The position numbers were made by a program, and so were the translations under genes. The notes beneath the pieces were generated by a model. That model saw nothing but the letters and a program-made list of their open reading frames with translations, did not search any database and had not been told where the DNA came from. 64,000 bases of DNA, taken from Streptomyces ficellus. Lineage in GTDB: Bacteria; Actinomycetota; Actinomycetes; Streptomycetales; Streptomycetaceae. This document shows positions 17,075 through 25,425 of the stretch, in pieces. The stretch lies in contig NZ_CP034279.1 in NCBI RefSeq assembly GCF_009739905.1, forward strand, positions 248,001 through 312,000. The letters run 5' to 3'. Numbering within the stretch: the stretch's first letter is position 1; every line of letters starts with the position of its first letter.

Positions 17075-17111
17075 GCCCGCGTGCCGGACGACGATGGTCC
17101 GGCACGCGGGC
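17075..17111 (+). terminator. Hairpin between the WxL galactanase and the DUF916 gene
   Basis: A perfect 14-bp stem (gcccgcgtgccgga and complement) with a nine-base loop ends 19 bases before the next ATG. It may terminate most transcripts or shield the mRNA of the first gene. Confidence 0.7.
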
Positions 17112-17130
17112 CCCAGAAAGCCGAAGAGTT

Positions 17131-18084
17131 ATGCGTAGAGCGTTTGTCGCCCTCCTGATCATTCTCCTGACCGCCCTGTCCCCCGCCCGAGCGGGAGCCG
17201 CGGACAACGGCGAATGGTCGGTCAAACCCGCCGACTCCGCCATCACTCCGCGGGCGGCCTTCCAGCTTCCCGCCCGCCCCGGCACGACGCTCTCCGACCG
17301 TGCGATCGTCACCAACACCACAGCCGAGAAACTCACCTTCCGTCTCTACGTCGCCGACGCCTACAACACGGAACGGGACGGCGGGCTCGCGGTGCGCGGC
17401 CTCAAGGAGACCCAGCGCGACGTCGGGTCCTGGGGGAAGCCCGAGCGGGAGGTCGTCACCGTTCCGGCGCGTTCGTCGGTGACCGTCGGCTTCACTCTCA
17501 CGGTTCCCCGCGGCGCCTCGCCCGGTGACCACGTGGGGGCCCTCGTGGCCGTCGACGAACGCGTGCAGCCCGGGGCCGGTTCCCACATCGGCGTCCAGCG
17601 TGGCGTCGGGGCCCGCATCTACCTGCGCGTGCACGGACCGGCGAAGCCCGGCCTGTCCGTCGAGGACGTACGGTTCACCGCACAGACGCCCCGGATACCG
17701 TGGACCGGCAGCAGCGGGTCGAGCGTCTCGTACACGCTGCACAACACCGGCAACGTGAAGCTCGACCCCCGCGTATCCCTGGACATCGGGGGCCTGTTCG
17801 TCGGGGGACCCGACGGACGGCAGTTGAAGAACGTGCCGGGTGAGTTGCTCCCCGGCCAGAAGGTCCGGCTCACCGAGTCCTGGTCCGGTGCGCCCTTCGC
17901 GGGCTGGGGCGAGGTCACCGTCACGGCGACCGCCGAGAAGGCCCGTGGCACCGGGTCCGACAGCTTCCTCCGGGTGCCGTGGCTCCTCGCCGGAATCCTG
18001 GCGCTCCTGATCGCCGCCTGGCTGCTGATCCGCCACCGCAGGCGCAAGGCCCGGCGTCCGGCCCCGGCCGGCGGGAGCGAGTGA
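17131..18084 (+). CDS. DUF916-type WxL-interacting membrane protein
   Basis: 317 residues: signal peptide (ends near AGAADN, about 24), a beta-sandwich domain with WSVKPADS, AFQLPARPGTTLSDRAIVTNTTAEKL and VPRGASPGDHVGALV, a second beta domain (about 170-270), a transmembrane helix (WLLAGILALLIAAWLLI) and a cytoplasmic Arg/Lys tail. This order matches WxL-interacting proteins (DUF916 peptidoglycan-binding domain plus host-binding domain plus membrane anchor). Such proteins are encoded with WxL proteins in Firmicutes. Here the preceding gene ends in a WxL-like domain, so the two products probably meet at the wall. The ribosome site (GAAGAG) is modest. Confidence 0.78.
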   Translation: MRRAFVALLIILLTALSPARAGAADNGEWSVKPADSAITPRAAFQLPARPGTTLSDRAIVTNTTAEKLTFRLYVADAYNTERDGGLAVRGLKETQRDVGSWGKPEREVVTVPARSSVTVGFTLTVPRGASPGDHVGALVAVDERVQPGAGSHIGVQRGVGARIYLRVHGPAKPGLSVEDVRFTAQTPRIPWTGSSGSSVSYTLHNTGNVKLDPRVSLDIGGLFVGGPDGRQLKNVPGELLPGQKVRLTESWSGAPFAGWGEVTVTATAEKARGTGSDSFLRVPWLLAGILALLIAAWLLIRHRRRKARRPAPAGGSE

Positions 18085-18142
18085 CGCCGGCGGACAGCCG
18101 ACGACAGCCGGTCGCACCACCCGGCGACAGCTCACGGCCAGC

Positions 18143-18182
18143 GCGGCCCACCCCGACCGTTCTGCGGCCGGCGGTGGGCCGC
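18143..18182. terminator. Hairpin between convergent genes
   Basis: gcggcccacc pairs with ggtgggccgc over a 20-base loop between the stops at 18084 and 18188. Confidence 0.5.
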
Positions 18183-18187
18183 CGTCG

Positions 18188-19060
18188 TCACGAGGTCATG
18201 GATTCCAGTTGCCGTCGGGTGGACGGACCGTAGACCCCGGGCACGTCGTCCCGGATGCCGTGATCCGCCTGGAACTGCTGCACCGCGTTGTACAGGTGCT
18301 TGTTGAAGTGGCCGCGGTGGGGGAACGGCCACCGGCCGAGTTGGGACATTCGCTGTTGCAGTTCGACGACCTCCGCTCCCCGGTCGTGCCGGCGCAGCGT
18401 CGGCCCCTGGCTGGAAGGCGCCGGTGCGGGCGAGGTCGTCGTGGGGCCCCGGCCGTCCTGACCGGGTACGGGGACCGGCGCGGCGCTCGTGCGTGGGGAC
18501 GTGGGCGCGGACAAGGCCGAGTCCCCGGCCGACGCGGACGCGGACGCCGAAGCGGAAGCCGCGGGCGACGCCTCCATGATGTCGTGTCCCGATGTCGTCG
18601 TCGATTCGCCGCTGCCCGGGAGGGTGCCACGCGCCCGGTCCTGTGAGGGGGACGCGGCCGGGTCCTCGTACTCGTCCAGCGGTTCCAGGCGGGTCGCGGG
18701 GGCGCCCTGCGCCAGGCCGGTGGTGTCGGAGCCACTGGAGAAGACGTACGTGCCCGCGATCGCGGCGGACCCGGCAAGGGTGGCCAGGGCGGCGGTGAGG
18801 CGCAGGCCCCGCCGTCGTTTCGGGGCTCTGGGCGCCGCGTGGCGTGATGCCGCGCGGCGCATGGCCACGGGCGGGAGGGGGTCCGTGACGGTGACGTTCA
18901 CTCCGCCGCCCGTCACGGTTTCCTGAACGGGGAGGTACGGCCGAACCCACTCCTGGTCGAACTCCGCGGCGGCTTCGGCCCGGCACGCCCCGGCGTCATG
19001 TGCGGCGGGGCAGGCACACGGAAGGCGGCCACCGCACTGCGGGCAGAGAATGGTGCTCAC
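18188..19060 (-). CDS. Membrane protein with N-terminal zinc ribbon and C-terminal peptidoglycan-binding domain
   Basis: 290 residues. The N-terminus has Cys pairs (CPQCGGRLPCAC, then a further Cys) typical of a small zinc ribbon on the cytoplasmic side. A basic patch and hydrophobic segment at about 84-105 cross the membrane. A long Ser/Pro/Ala-rich spacer, including an (AS)n run, leads to a peptidoglycan_binding_1 domain (LRRHDRGAEVVELQQRMSQLG, YNAVQQFQADHGI, GVYGPSTRRQLESM). Start is GTG 19060 with AGGAG four bases upstream. The protein probably bridges membrane and wall; it has no catalytic domain. Confidence 0.8.
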   Translation of the reverse strand: MSTILCPQCGGRLPCACPAAHDAGACRAEAAAEFDQEWVRPYLPVQETVTGGGVNVTVTDPLPPVAMRRAASRHAAPRAPKRRRGLRLTAALATLAGSAAIAGTYVFSSGSDTTGLAQGAPATRLEPLDEYEDPAASPSQDRARGTLPGSGESTTTSGHDIMEASPAASASASASASAGDSALSAPTSPRTSAAPVPVPGQDGRGPTTTSPAPAPSSQGPTLRRHDRGAEVVELQQRMSQLGRWPFPHRGHFNKHLYNAVQQFQADHGIRDDVPGVYGPSTRRQLESMTS

Positions 19061-19824
19061 TGAACTCCTGTCGGCTGTTTCAGGACACGTGTCGCGGGGA
19101 GACGCGGTTGTCGCGTCACGCCTCGTTACGCCGGTCGGCGTGGTAGGCCGGACGCTGTCGGGGCGGACGGCCTCCCGTCGTCGGACAGGACGAACCGGGC
19201 GATCTTCCGCATGAGTTGACGGGGGGACGCTGGTCGCCCGGAGGCGGCTCTCCGAGGACCAGAAGGCAGGGGCTGGTCACACGGCTGAGGCTCAGGTCAG
19301 TCGCCGCCGATGCGTGAGCAGTGGCCAGAAACTAACCCAGAGACGCTCGCGAAGGCAACCGATCACACAAAGGGAAACACGGGTGCTGCGCCGCCCCCTG
19401 ACACGGGGTCAGCCGTGAGGCGAGGATTGCGGCCGCCGCGTCGGACAACGCCCGTTGACCACCGATGACGTGGTCACGCGTGAGCGCCGTCGATCGTCCG
19501 GGGGCGCCGCACGGCGGACGCTCCACGGGTGGTGGCGCCCTGCGTCGCGGAGCGCGACCCCCGGGGTCCGCACCGGGAGGGACCGCCGTCGATTCCAGCC
19601 GACCTTCCGGTCACCGCTGGCATGTTCACGTTAACATGCCAGACTTCCACCGGGTTCCGCGAGTCGTGGCGACGGCTCTCCACCACGTTGTCGCACGCGC
19701 TCCACCACGCGTACTCGCGGGAGTTTCGAGACCCACGTCGTGCGACCAGCTCCGCCGGGCGGACCCGTCCTGTCGCCCGGACCGCTTCGGCCGGTCAACG
19801 CCGGCCCCCGCACCAGGAGTCACG
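19061..19824. other. Divergent region with a long palindrome
   Basis: The 764 bases between the peptidoglycan-binding gene and the metalloprotease carry the palindrome at 19618-19641 and about 180 bases of leader. The metalloprotease frame stays open back to 19465, but that extension is Arg/Pro-rich and not signal-peptide-like. Nothing else is recognisable. Confidence 0.5.
19618..19641. promoter_or_regulatory. 24-bp palindrome upstream of the metalloprotease
   Basis: TGGCATGTT and AACATGCCA are perfect nine-base arms separated by CACGTT. The inner 14 bases, TGTTCACGTTAACA, match the arabinogalactan operator TGTTTACGCAAACA at 11 of 14 positions, so a LacI-family protein could bind. It lies 183 bases before the TTG start. 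Confidence 0.6.
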
Positions 19825-22263
19825 TTGAGAAGCACCCTCCGCAAGGCGGTCACCGCGAGTGCCCTGGTGTCGGGCGCCGCGGTGATCGCCGTAGGCCTTC
19901 CCTCCACCCCCACCGTCGCGGCAGCGACGGCCCCGCCACACACCGTCACCGCCGGGCCCCGGCCGGACGCCGCACCGCGACCCGCCACCGTCGATCCGCG
20001 GCCTGGCGCCACGCACGTTCCGCAGACCCCGGCCCAGAACGCGGCGCTCCTGGCCGACGCCCGCAGGGGCCGGGCCGGCACGGCCAAGGCGCTGGGCCTG
20101 GGCGGCGAAGAGGCGCTCGTCCCCAGGTCCGTCCTCAAGGACGCGGACGGCAGCCTGCACACCCGGTACGACCGCACCTTCGCCGGACTGCCGGTGCTCG
20201 GCGGTGACCTGGTGGTCCACCAGGCACCGGGCGGGGCCGTCCGAGGTGTCAGCAAGGCCGCCCGCACCGCCATCGCCGTCCCCTCCACCACGCCCGCCGT
20301 GAGCGCCGGCTCCGCGAGGTCCTCCGCTCTCCGCCGGGCCAGGGCCGAGGGCACCAGAAGCCCCGAGGCCGAGCCGGCGCGCAGGGTGGTCTGGGCCGCC
20401 CGCGGCAAGCCCACCCTGGCCTGGGAGACCGTCGTCGGGGGCGTGCAGCGTGACGGCACGCCCGCCGAGCTGCACGTGGTCACCGACGCACGGACCGGGG
20501 GCGAGCTCTTCCGGTACCAGGCCGTCATGAACGGCATCGGCCACGGTCAGTACGCGGGCCGGGTCACCCTGGGCACCTCGGGGTCCGCGGGAAACTACCT
20601 GCTCAAGGACGACAGCCGCGGTGGCAACAGGACCACCGACCTGGGGCACTCCGTCGACGACGAGATGACCGGCACTCTGTTCACCGACGCCGACGACATC
20701 TGGAGCGACGGCAAGCCCGGCCACCACCAGTCGGCCGCTGTGGACGCCCACTACGGGGCCCAGCTGACCTGGGACTACTTCAAGGACATCCACGGCCGCA
20801 ACGGGATCAGGAACGACGGCGTGGCCGCCTACAGCAGGGTCCACTACGGCAACGCGTACACCAACGCATTCTGGTGGGACGTCTGCTTCTGCATGACCTA
20901 CGGCGACGGCGCCTACAACACCAACCCGCTCACCTCGATCGACGTGGCCGCGCACGAGATGACCCACGGCGTCACGTCCTACACCGCGGGTCTGCGGTAC
21001 AGCGGTGAGTCCGGCGGGCTCAACGAGGCCACGTCCGACATTTTCGGAGCGGCGGTGGAGTTCTGGGCGGCCAACCCGTCCGACCCGGGCGACTACCTCG
21101 AGGGCGAGAAGGTCAACGCCAACGGGGACGGCACCCCTCTGCGTCACATGGACAGGCCTTCCAAGGACGGTGACTCCGCGGACCACTGGTACCCGGGCAT
21201 CGGCCGGATCGACGTCCACTACTCCTCCGGTCCCGCCAACCACTGGTTCTACCTCGCATCCGAGGGCAGCGGCACCAAGCTCGTCAACGGCGTCACCTAC
21301 GACTCTCCGACGTACGACGGCAAGCCGGTGAACCCGGTCGGCCGCGATGCCGCCGCGAGGATCTGGTACCGGGCCCTGACGACGTACATGACGTCGGCCA
21401 CCGACTACGCGGGAGCCCGCGCCGCCACACTCCAGGCCGCCGCAGACCTCTACGGCAAGGACGGTGTCGTCTACAACAACGTCGGCAACGCGTGGGCGGC
21501 CGTCAACGTCGGCCCCCGGATGGTCCAGGGCGTCACGCTGACCAGCCCGGGGAACCAGGTATCCACGACCACCGCGGCGGTGGACCTCCGGATCCAGGCC
21601 GTCACCGGCAACCCCGGTGCCGAACTGACTTACGCGGCCACCGGCCTGCCCGCCGGCCTGACCCTGGACTCCGCCACCGGCAAAGTCACCGGAACACCCA
21701 CCACGGACGGCAACTCCGCCGTCACCGTCACGGCGACGGACTCCACCGGAGCGTTCGACGTGGTCTCCTTCGGCTGGCTGGTGTACACCCCCGGCAACTG
21801 TCCCACGACACAGTTGCTCGCCAACCCCGGCTTCGAGGAGGGGGCGACCGCGTGGAACACCCACAGCGACCCGTCCCTGCTGACCAAGGACAACTCCTGG
21901 CTCCCCGCACGCACCGGCGAGTGGAAGGCCCTGCTCGGCGGCCGGGGTGACACGTCCACCGCCACGCTGTCCCAGACCGTGTTCGTCCCGTACGGCTGCG
22001 AGGCAACGGCCGGATTCCAGCTGCGGGTCGTCACCCGGGAGGAGTCGCCGTCCGTCCCGCGGGACCAGCTGACCGTCCGGGCCAACGGCGTCGCCCTGGC
22101 CACGTTCTCCAACCTGGACGCGAGCACCGGCTATGTGAGGAAGACGCTCGATCTCGGCCCTCTCGCCGGGCAGTACGTCACCCTGACGTTCACCTCCACC
22201 GAAGACCTGGCCGCCCCGACCTACTTCCTGATCGACGACACCGAACTCGTCCTCCACCCCTGA
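19825..22263 (+). CDS. Secreted thermolysin-family (M4) neutral zinc metalloprotease
   Basis: 812 residues from TTG 19825, which has AGGAG five bases upstream and begins a signal peptide (RSTLRKAVTASALVSGAAVIAVGLPS). A propeptide with an FTP-like region runs to about 240. The catalytic domain shows HEMTH (zinc ligands and catalytic Glu) and GGLNEATSDIFG (third ligand), plus the DAHYGAQLTWDYFK and the YSSGPANHWFYL landmarks. A putative Ig-like domain (LTYAATGLPAGLTLDSATG) and a final jelly-roll-like domain (NPGFEEGATAW) extend the C-terminus, making it longer than typical bacillolysins. Extracellular protein degradation is the expected role. A 24-bp-stem terminator follows. Confidence 0.93.
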   Translation: MRSTLRKAVTASALVSGAAVIAVGLPSTPTVAAATAPPHTVTAGPRPDAAPRPATVDPRPGATHVPQTPAQNAALLADARRGRAGTAKALGLGGEEALVPRSVLKDADGSLHTRYDRTFAGLPVLGGDLVVHQAPGGAVRGVSKAARTAIAVPSTTPAVSAGSARSSALRRARAEGTRSPEAEPARRVVWAARGKPTLAWETVVGGVQRDGTPAELHVVTDARTGGELFRYQAVMNGIGHGQYAGRVTLGTSGSAGNYLLKDDSRGGNRTTDLGHSVDDEMTGTLFTDADDIWSDGKPGHHQSAAVDAHYGAQLTWDYFKDIHGRNGIRNDGVAAYSRVHYGNAYTNAFWWDVCFCMTYGDGAYNTNPLTSIDVAAHEMTHGVTSYTAGLRYSGESGGLNEATSDIFGAAVEFWAANPSDPGDYLEGEKVNANGDGTPLRHMDRPSKDGDSADHWYPGIGRIDVHYSSGPANHWFYLASEGSGTKLVNGVTYDSPTYDGKPVNPVGRDAAARIWYRALTTYMTSATDYAGARAATLQAAADLYGKDGVVYNNVGNAWAAVNVGPRMVQGVTLTSPGNQVSTTTAAVDLRIQAVTGNPGAELTYAATGLPAGLTLDSATGKVTGTPTTDGNSAVTVTATDSTGAFDVVSFGWLVYTPGNCPTTQLLANPGFEEGATAWNTHSDPSLLTKDNSWLPARTGEWKALLGGRGDTSTATLSQTVFVPYGCEATAGFQLRVVTREESPSVPRDQLTVRANGVALATFSNLDASTGYVRKTLDLGPLAGQYVTLTFTSTEDLAAPTYFLIDDTELVLHP

Positions 22264-22282
22264 CCACGCCCGGCGGGCACAG

Positions 22283-22337
22283 TGCCGCCGCACCCTTCCG
22301 ACCCGCGTTCACAGCGGGTCGGAAGGGTGCGGCGGCA
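22283..22337. terminator. Strong terminator after the metalloprotease
   Basis: A perfect 24-bp stem begins 20 bases after the stop (arms 22283-22306 and 22314-22337, seven-base loop). This is the longest perfect hairpin I found in the window. Confidence 0.9.
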
Positions 22338-22599
22338 TCTGCCGCTCGGGCCTGCCCCGACGCCGGTCGTCGTCGTGGGGTGGCTGAAAAGTAACGAGCG
22401 GATCTCACCCTTCCTCAGGCACTTGACGACGCCGCCCAATGAGGATGTCATGTGCCAACGCGCGCAGAAGTGAGCGTTTCTGATTGGTTGTGACTGGACC
22501 GCGTCAGCTGGCTCGGGGGCAGTGCGGCTGCCCCACCGTGCCCGCAACCGGCTACCACGCCGCAGGTCACCCCCAGCCTCCCCATTGCAAGGACGGTTC

Positions 22600-23754
22600 A
22601 TGTTCCATCGTTACAGCCGCAGGCGTCGGGTCGGAGCGGGCTTGGCGGCCATGTTGGTGGTGGGTCTCGGTGCGACTGAGGCCGTCGCCGAACGCGCACT
22701 GACTTCCGTTCCTTTCAAGGACGGTTTCGAGTCAGGGACCACCGCCGCGTTCCCCCGCAAGGGCGTCGACGGCACGGGCGTCGTGAGCGTCACCGCCGCA
22801 CCCGGCGGGAACGGGGGCAAGGCAGTCCGGTTCGCCATGCCGGACGACGGGAAGTCCTACCGCACCGAGATAGCCACCGCGCGTGTGCCGTACGGGAGTT
22901 ACCGGTACACCTTCCGCAACTATCTGCCCGTCGACTGGATCCGCTACGACGCGCAGACCATCGTCTCCCAGTGGCACGGTGGTGCGGGCACCTACCCGGC
23001 GGTCGTTCTTGCCGTCAAGGGTGACCGCTGGGTGATGATCGTCCACTGGAAGACGGGTGCGGACACGACGGACGAGAGCAAGCGGCCGGCCAACGAGGTC
23101 AAGTACGACCTCGGCCCGGTTCGCTTCGGGCACTGGAATCAGTGGTCCTTCGACATCACCTGGTCCACCGCCAAGACCACCGGCTCCATCACCGCCCGGC
23201 TCGACGGGGCCCAGGTGGGATCACACCGCGGCCCCAACAGCTACCACCAGGACACCGCTCCCTACCACAAGATCGGTCTGTACCGGCCCAACTGGCAAGC
23301 CAAGAAGGGCCACAAGGCGGGCGGCACGCCGGCCGTGGTGAACTACTACGACGACGTCACCATCACCGCCATCGCCCCCGGAGCCGCCGCACCGCCACCG
23401 GCCGCGCCCACTCCGAGCGCCACGGTGACCTCCGCGCCCGAGCCGTCCGGTGCATCGGTGCCCCCGTCGGCGCAGGCATCCACATCGGCCCTGGCGACGG
23501 CACCGGCCGCGCCGGGCTCGAAACCCGACGCCGAGGACGCGATCCCCCTGGACGACGGTTCCGCCAAGGACACGGCCAACGTCACCGGCAAGGACACCGC
23601 CAACGATGCCACTCCCCTGGCCGCTAGCGGGGCCTCCAGCCGAACGCCGCTCGTCCTCGCCTTCGGCGGCGTATTGCTCGCCGCCGGCCTCTTCATCCTC
23701 TTTCGCAGTCGCGCCATGGGGGCACTGCGCCGGGCGGACAGCCGGAGGAGGTGA
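22600..23754 (+). CDS. Surface heparin-lyase-fold protein, second paralogue
   Basis: 384 residues: signal peptide (ends near AVAERA), a PF14099-like concanavalin-type domain, a Pro/Ala/Ser spacer and a C-terminal hydrophobic anchor with a basic tail. The domain shares with the gene at 7361-8479 the stretches FRNYLPVDW, QTIVSQWH, FGHWNQWSFDITWSTAKTTGSI, GSHRGPNSYH and KIGLYRPNW. The sorting-like motif is LAASG, a departure from LAxTG, so covalent sortase anchoring is less certain. ATG 22600 has AAGGA eight bases upstream. The substrate is unknown. The DNA just after the stop is an IS110 remnant. Confidence 0.72.
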   Translation: MFHRYSRRRRVGAGLAAMLVVGLGATEAVAERALTSVPFKDGFESGTTAAFPRKGVDGTGVVSVTAAPGGNGGKAVRFAMPDDGKSYRTEIATARVPYGSYRYTFRNYLPVDWIRYDAQTIVSQWHGGAGTYPAVVLAVKGDRWVMIVHWKTGADTTDESKRPANEVKYDLGPVRFGHWNQWSFDITWSTAKTTGSITARLDGAQVGSHRGPNSYHQDTAPYHKIGLYRPNWQAKKGHKAGGTPAVVNYYDDVTITAIAPGAAAPPPAAPTPSATVTSAPEPSGASVPPSAQASTSALATAPAAPGSKPDAEDAIPLDDGSAKDTANVTGKDTANDATPLAASGASSRTPLVLAFGGVLLAAGLFILFRSRAMGALRRADSRRR

Positions 23755-23835
23755 CTCAGGGACGCCCAGGACTCGGACCCGGGCGTAAGTCCCGCGGCTC
23801 GACTTCCGGGCTGCCGGACAGTCGGGCCAAGTGCA

Positions 23836-24518
23836 GTGCAGCACCCTGCCGTCCTGGCCCCGCTGGAGCGGCTCGGCTCACCGGCACAGATACGCAAGGC
23901 GGGCCGTCGGCGCGCCTGGTCACGCTACTGCGGCCGAAGGCGCCGAGGATGGCCGAGCGGCTGGTCGAGGAGATCTTCGCCGCGCTGGACGAGCAGACCG
24001 TCACCGTTCCGGGGACCGAAGCGGCCGCGTTGATCGTCCCGATTCTGGCCGGATCGCTCGCCGCCGTGCTCGATCAGCGCGAGCTGCTGGCCGGGCGGAT
24101 CGAGGAACTGCTGGAGGACCACCCTCTTTCGAAGGTCCTGACGTCCATGCCGGGCGTCGGCGTCAGGACCGGAGCCCGGATCCTGATCGAGGTTGGCGAC
24201 GGCAGCACCTTCCCGGCCGCCGGTCACCTCGCCGCCTACGCAGGGCTCGCACCCGCGACCCGCAGTTCCGGGTCGTCGATCCGCGGTGAACAGCCCTCCC
24301 GGAGAGGAAACAAGCAGCTCGAACGGGCCTTCTTCCTCTCCGCGTTCACCGCTCTGGGTGACCCGGCATCGCGGCCCTACTACGACAAGAAGATCGCCCA
24401 GGGCAAGCACCACACCCAGGCCCTGCTCTGCCTCGCCCGCCGCAGGGCCGACGTCCTGTTCGCGATGCTCCGCGACGGAACCTTCTTTGAACCGCAGCCG
24501 TCGGCCGCAGTCACCTGA
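23836..24518 (+). pseudogene. IS110-family transposase remnant
   Basis: The C-terminal transposase_20 part is clear: LVTLLRPKAPRMAERLVEEIF, LTSMPGVGVRTGARILIEVGD, FPAAGHLAAYAGLAPATRSSG and QLERAFFLSAFTALGDPASR. An upstream piece, HPAVLAPLERLGSPAQIRKAGRRR, is in another frame and joins it near 23915, so a one-base frameshift has occurred. The N-terminal DEDD catalytic half is missing. The element is dead. No matching ends or target duplications were found by eye. Confidence 0.8.
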
Positions 24519-24996
24519 CCTGAGGGTCTGCGAGGAGGACGACTCGATTGGCCTCGACATCGAAGCCGATCACCGGATGACCATCGTCGCCCTCCGGGTC
24601 CATCAGCACGGGCTTGCCCAGTCGCCGGCCGATCTCCCGGAGGAAGTCGCAGAACACATCCAGTCGCTCCTGGCCCTGCAACTCCCGCAGGTCGACGTCG
24701 AAGTCGACTTCATCGGCAGCATGGAAGCGGAAGATCGCCAATACATCTGCAGTCGGCCAGACCCGCAGGTCCGGGCACTCGGCATCCGCCGGGCGGGACA
24801 GCACGGCCTCCGCCCGGGGCACTGGAAGCACCGTCTCTCCCTCTGAGTACTGGCACTTCCATCCCTTCTCCACGACAAGATCAAGGATCGCCTGCCAGTC
24901 CTCCACCGAGGCATCCAGGACACGCACGTCCGGCAGCGACCCCATCAAGTCCGGATCGAAGAAGCACTTCACGTCATCCCACAGCAGATCAGCCAC
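24511..24996 (-). CDS. Hypothetical protein, no recognised family
   Basis: 161 residues from GTG 24996; no better start is in frame nearby, and the ribosome site is weak. The product is acidic and soluble, begins ADLLWDDVKCFFDPDLMG, and ends with FDVEANRVVLLADPQVR. I do not recognise a family. Its end overlaps the IS110 remnant by eight bases on the opposite strand. Its size, acidity and position next to a dead element are reminiscent of immunity-like or polymorphic-toxin accessory genes, but nothing confirms that. Confidence 0.6.
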   Translation of the reverse strand: MADLLWDDVKCFFDPDLMGSLPDVRVLDASVEDWQAILDLVVEKGWKCQYSEGETVLPVPRAEAVLSRPADAECPDLRVWPTADVLAIFRFHAADEVDFDVDLRELQGQERLDVFCDFLREIGRRLGKPVLMDPEGDDGHPVIGFDVEANRVVLLADPQVR

Positions 24997-25425
24997 CCCG
25001 CCATGCTGCCCCGGCTCACCGACTCGACGCACCCCCGTTTCCCTTGACCAAAGACATAGGGACCCCCGCCGAAGTCGGCGGCCAGGCGCCGCGCCTGCCA
25101 CGCCGTGCCCAGGGACGAGCAACCACCGTACGATCGGTAATGGCCGATTCGCTCGCCGCCGGAGAAGCACAGCTACGTCACGGCCCACCTGAACGGCGAA
25201 CCCCGTGCTCCAGACTGAACGGAGACCGGTTCGGACGTCGGCGTCCCGGGCAGCAAGCAGGTGGGTGCGGCTTGGGCGCCTCCGTGAGCGTTGCCGTGTC
25301 GCAGGTGACGGGTTGGGGATGAGGTCTGGCGTGGAGGATGCGGAGGGGTGCGGCCGCATCGACGCCGGAGTCCGAGGGCCGGTCCGGGGCCCGGTTGCTC
25401 GGTGTCGTTCTGGGTCGGTGGGCGA
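24997..25425. other. Gene-free stretch
   Basis: 429 bases between the orphan gene and the end of the lipoprotein hydrolase gene. I see no gene, terminator or repeat I can support. Confidence 0.5.

Noticed and set aside
19465..19824. Upstream extension of the metalloprotease frame
   Set aside because: The TTG at 19825 has AGGAG and begins a proper signal peptide. The extension would translate through the palindrome.
24997..25425. Attachment site or integrase scar near the IS110 remnant
   Set aside because: No tRNA end, integrase or repeated flank could be identified.
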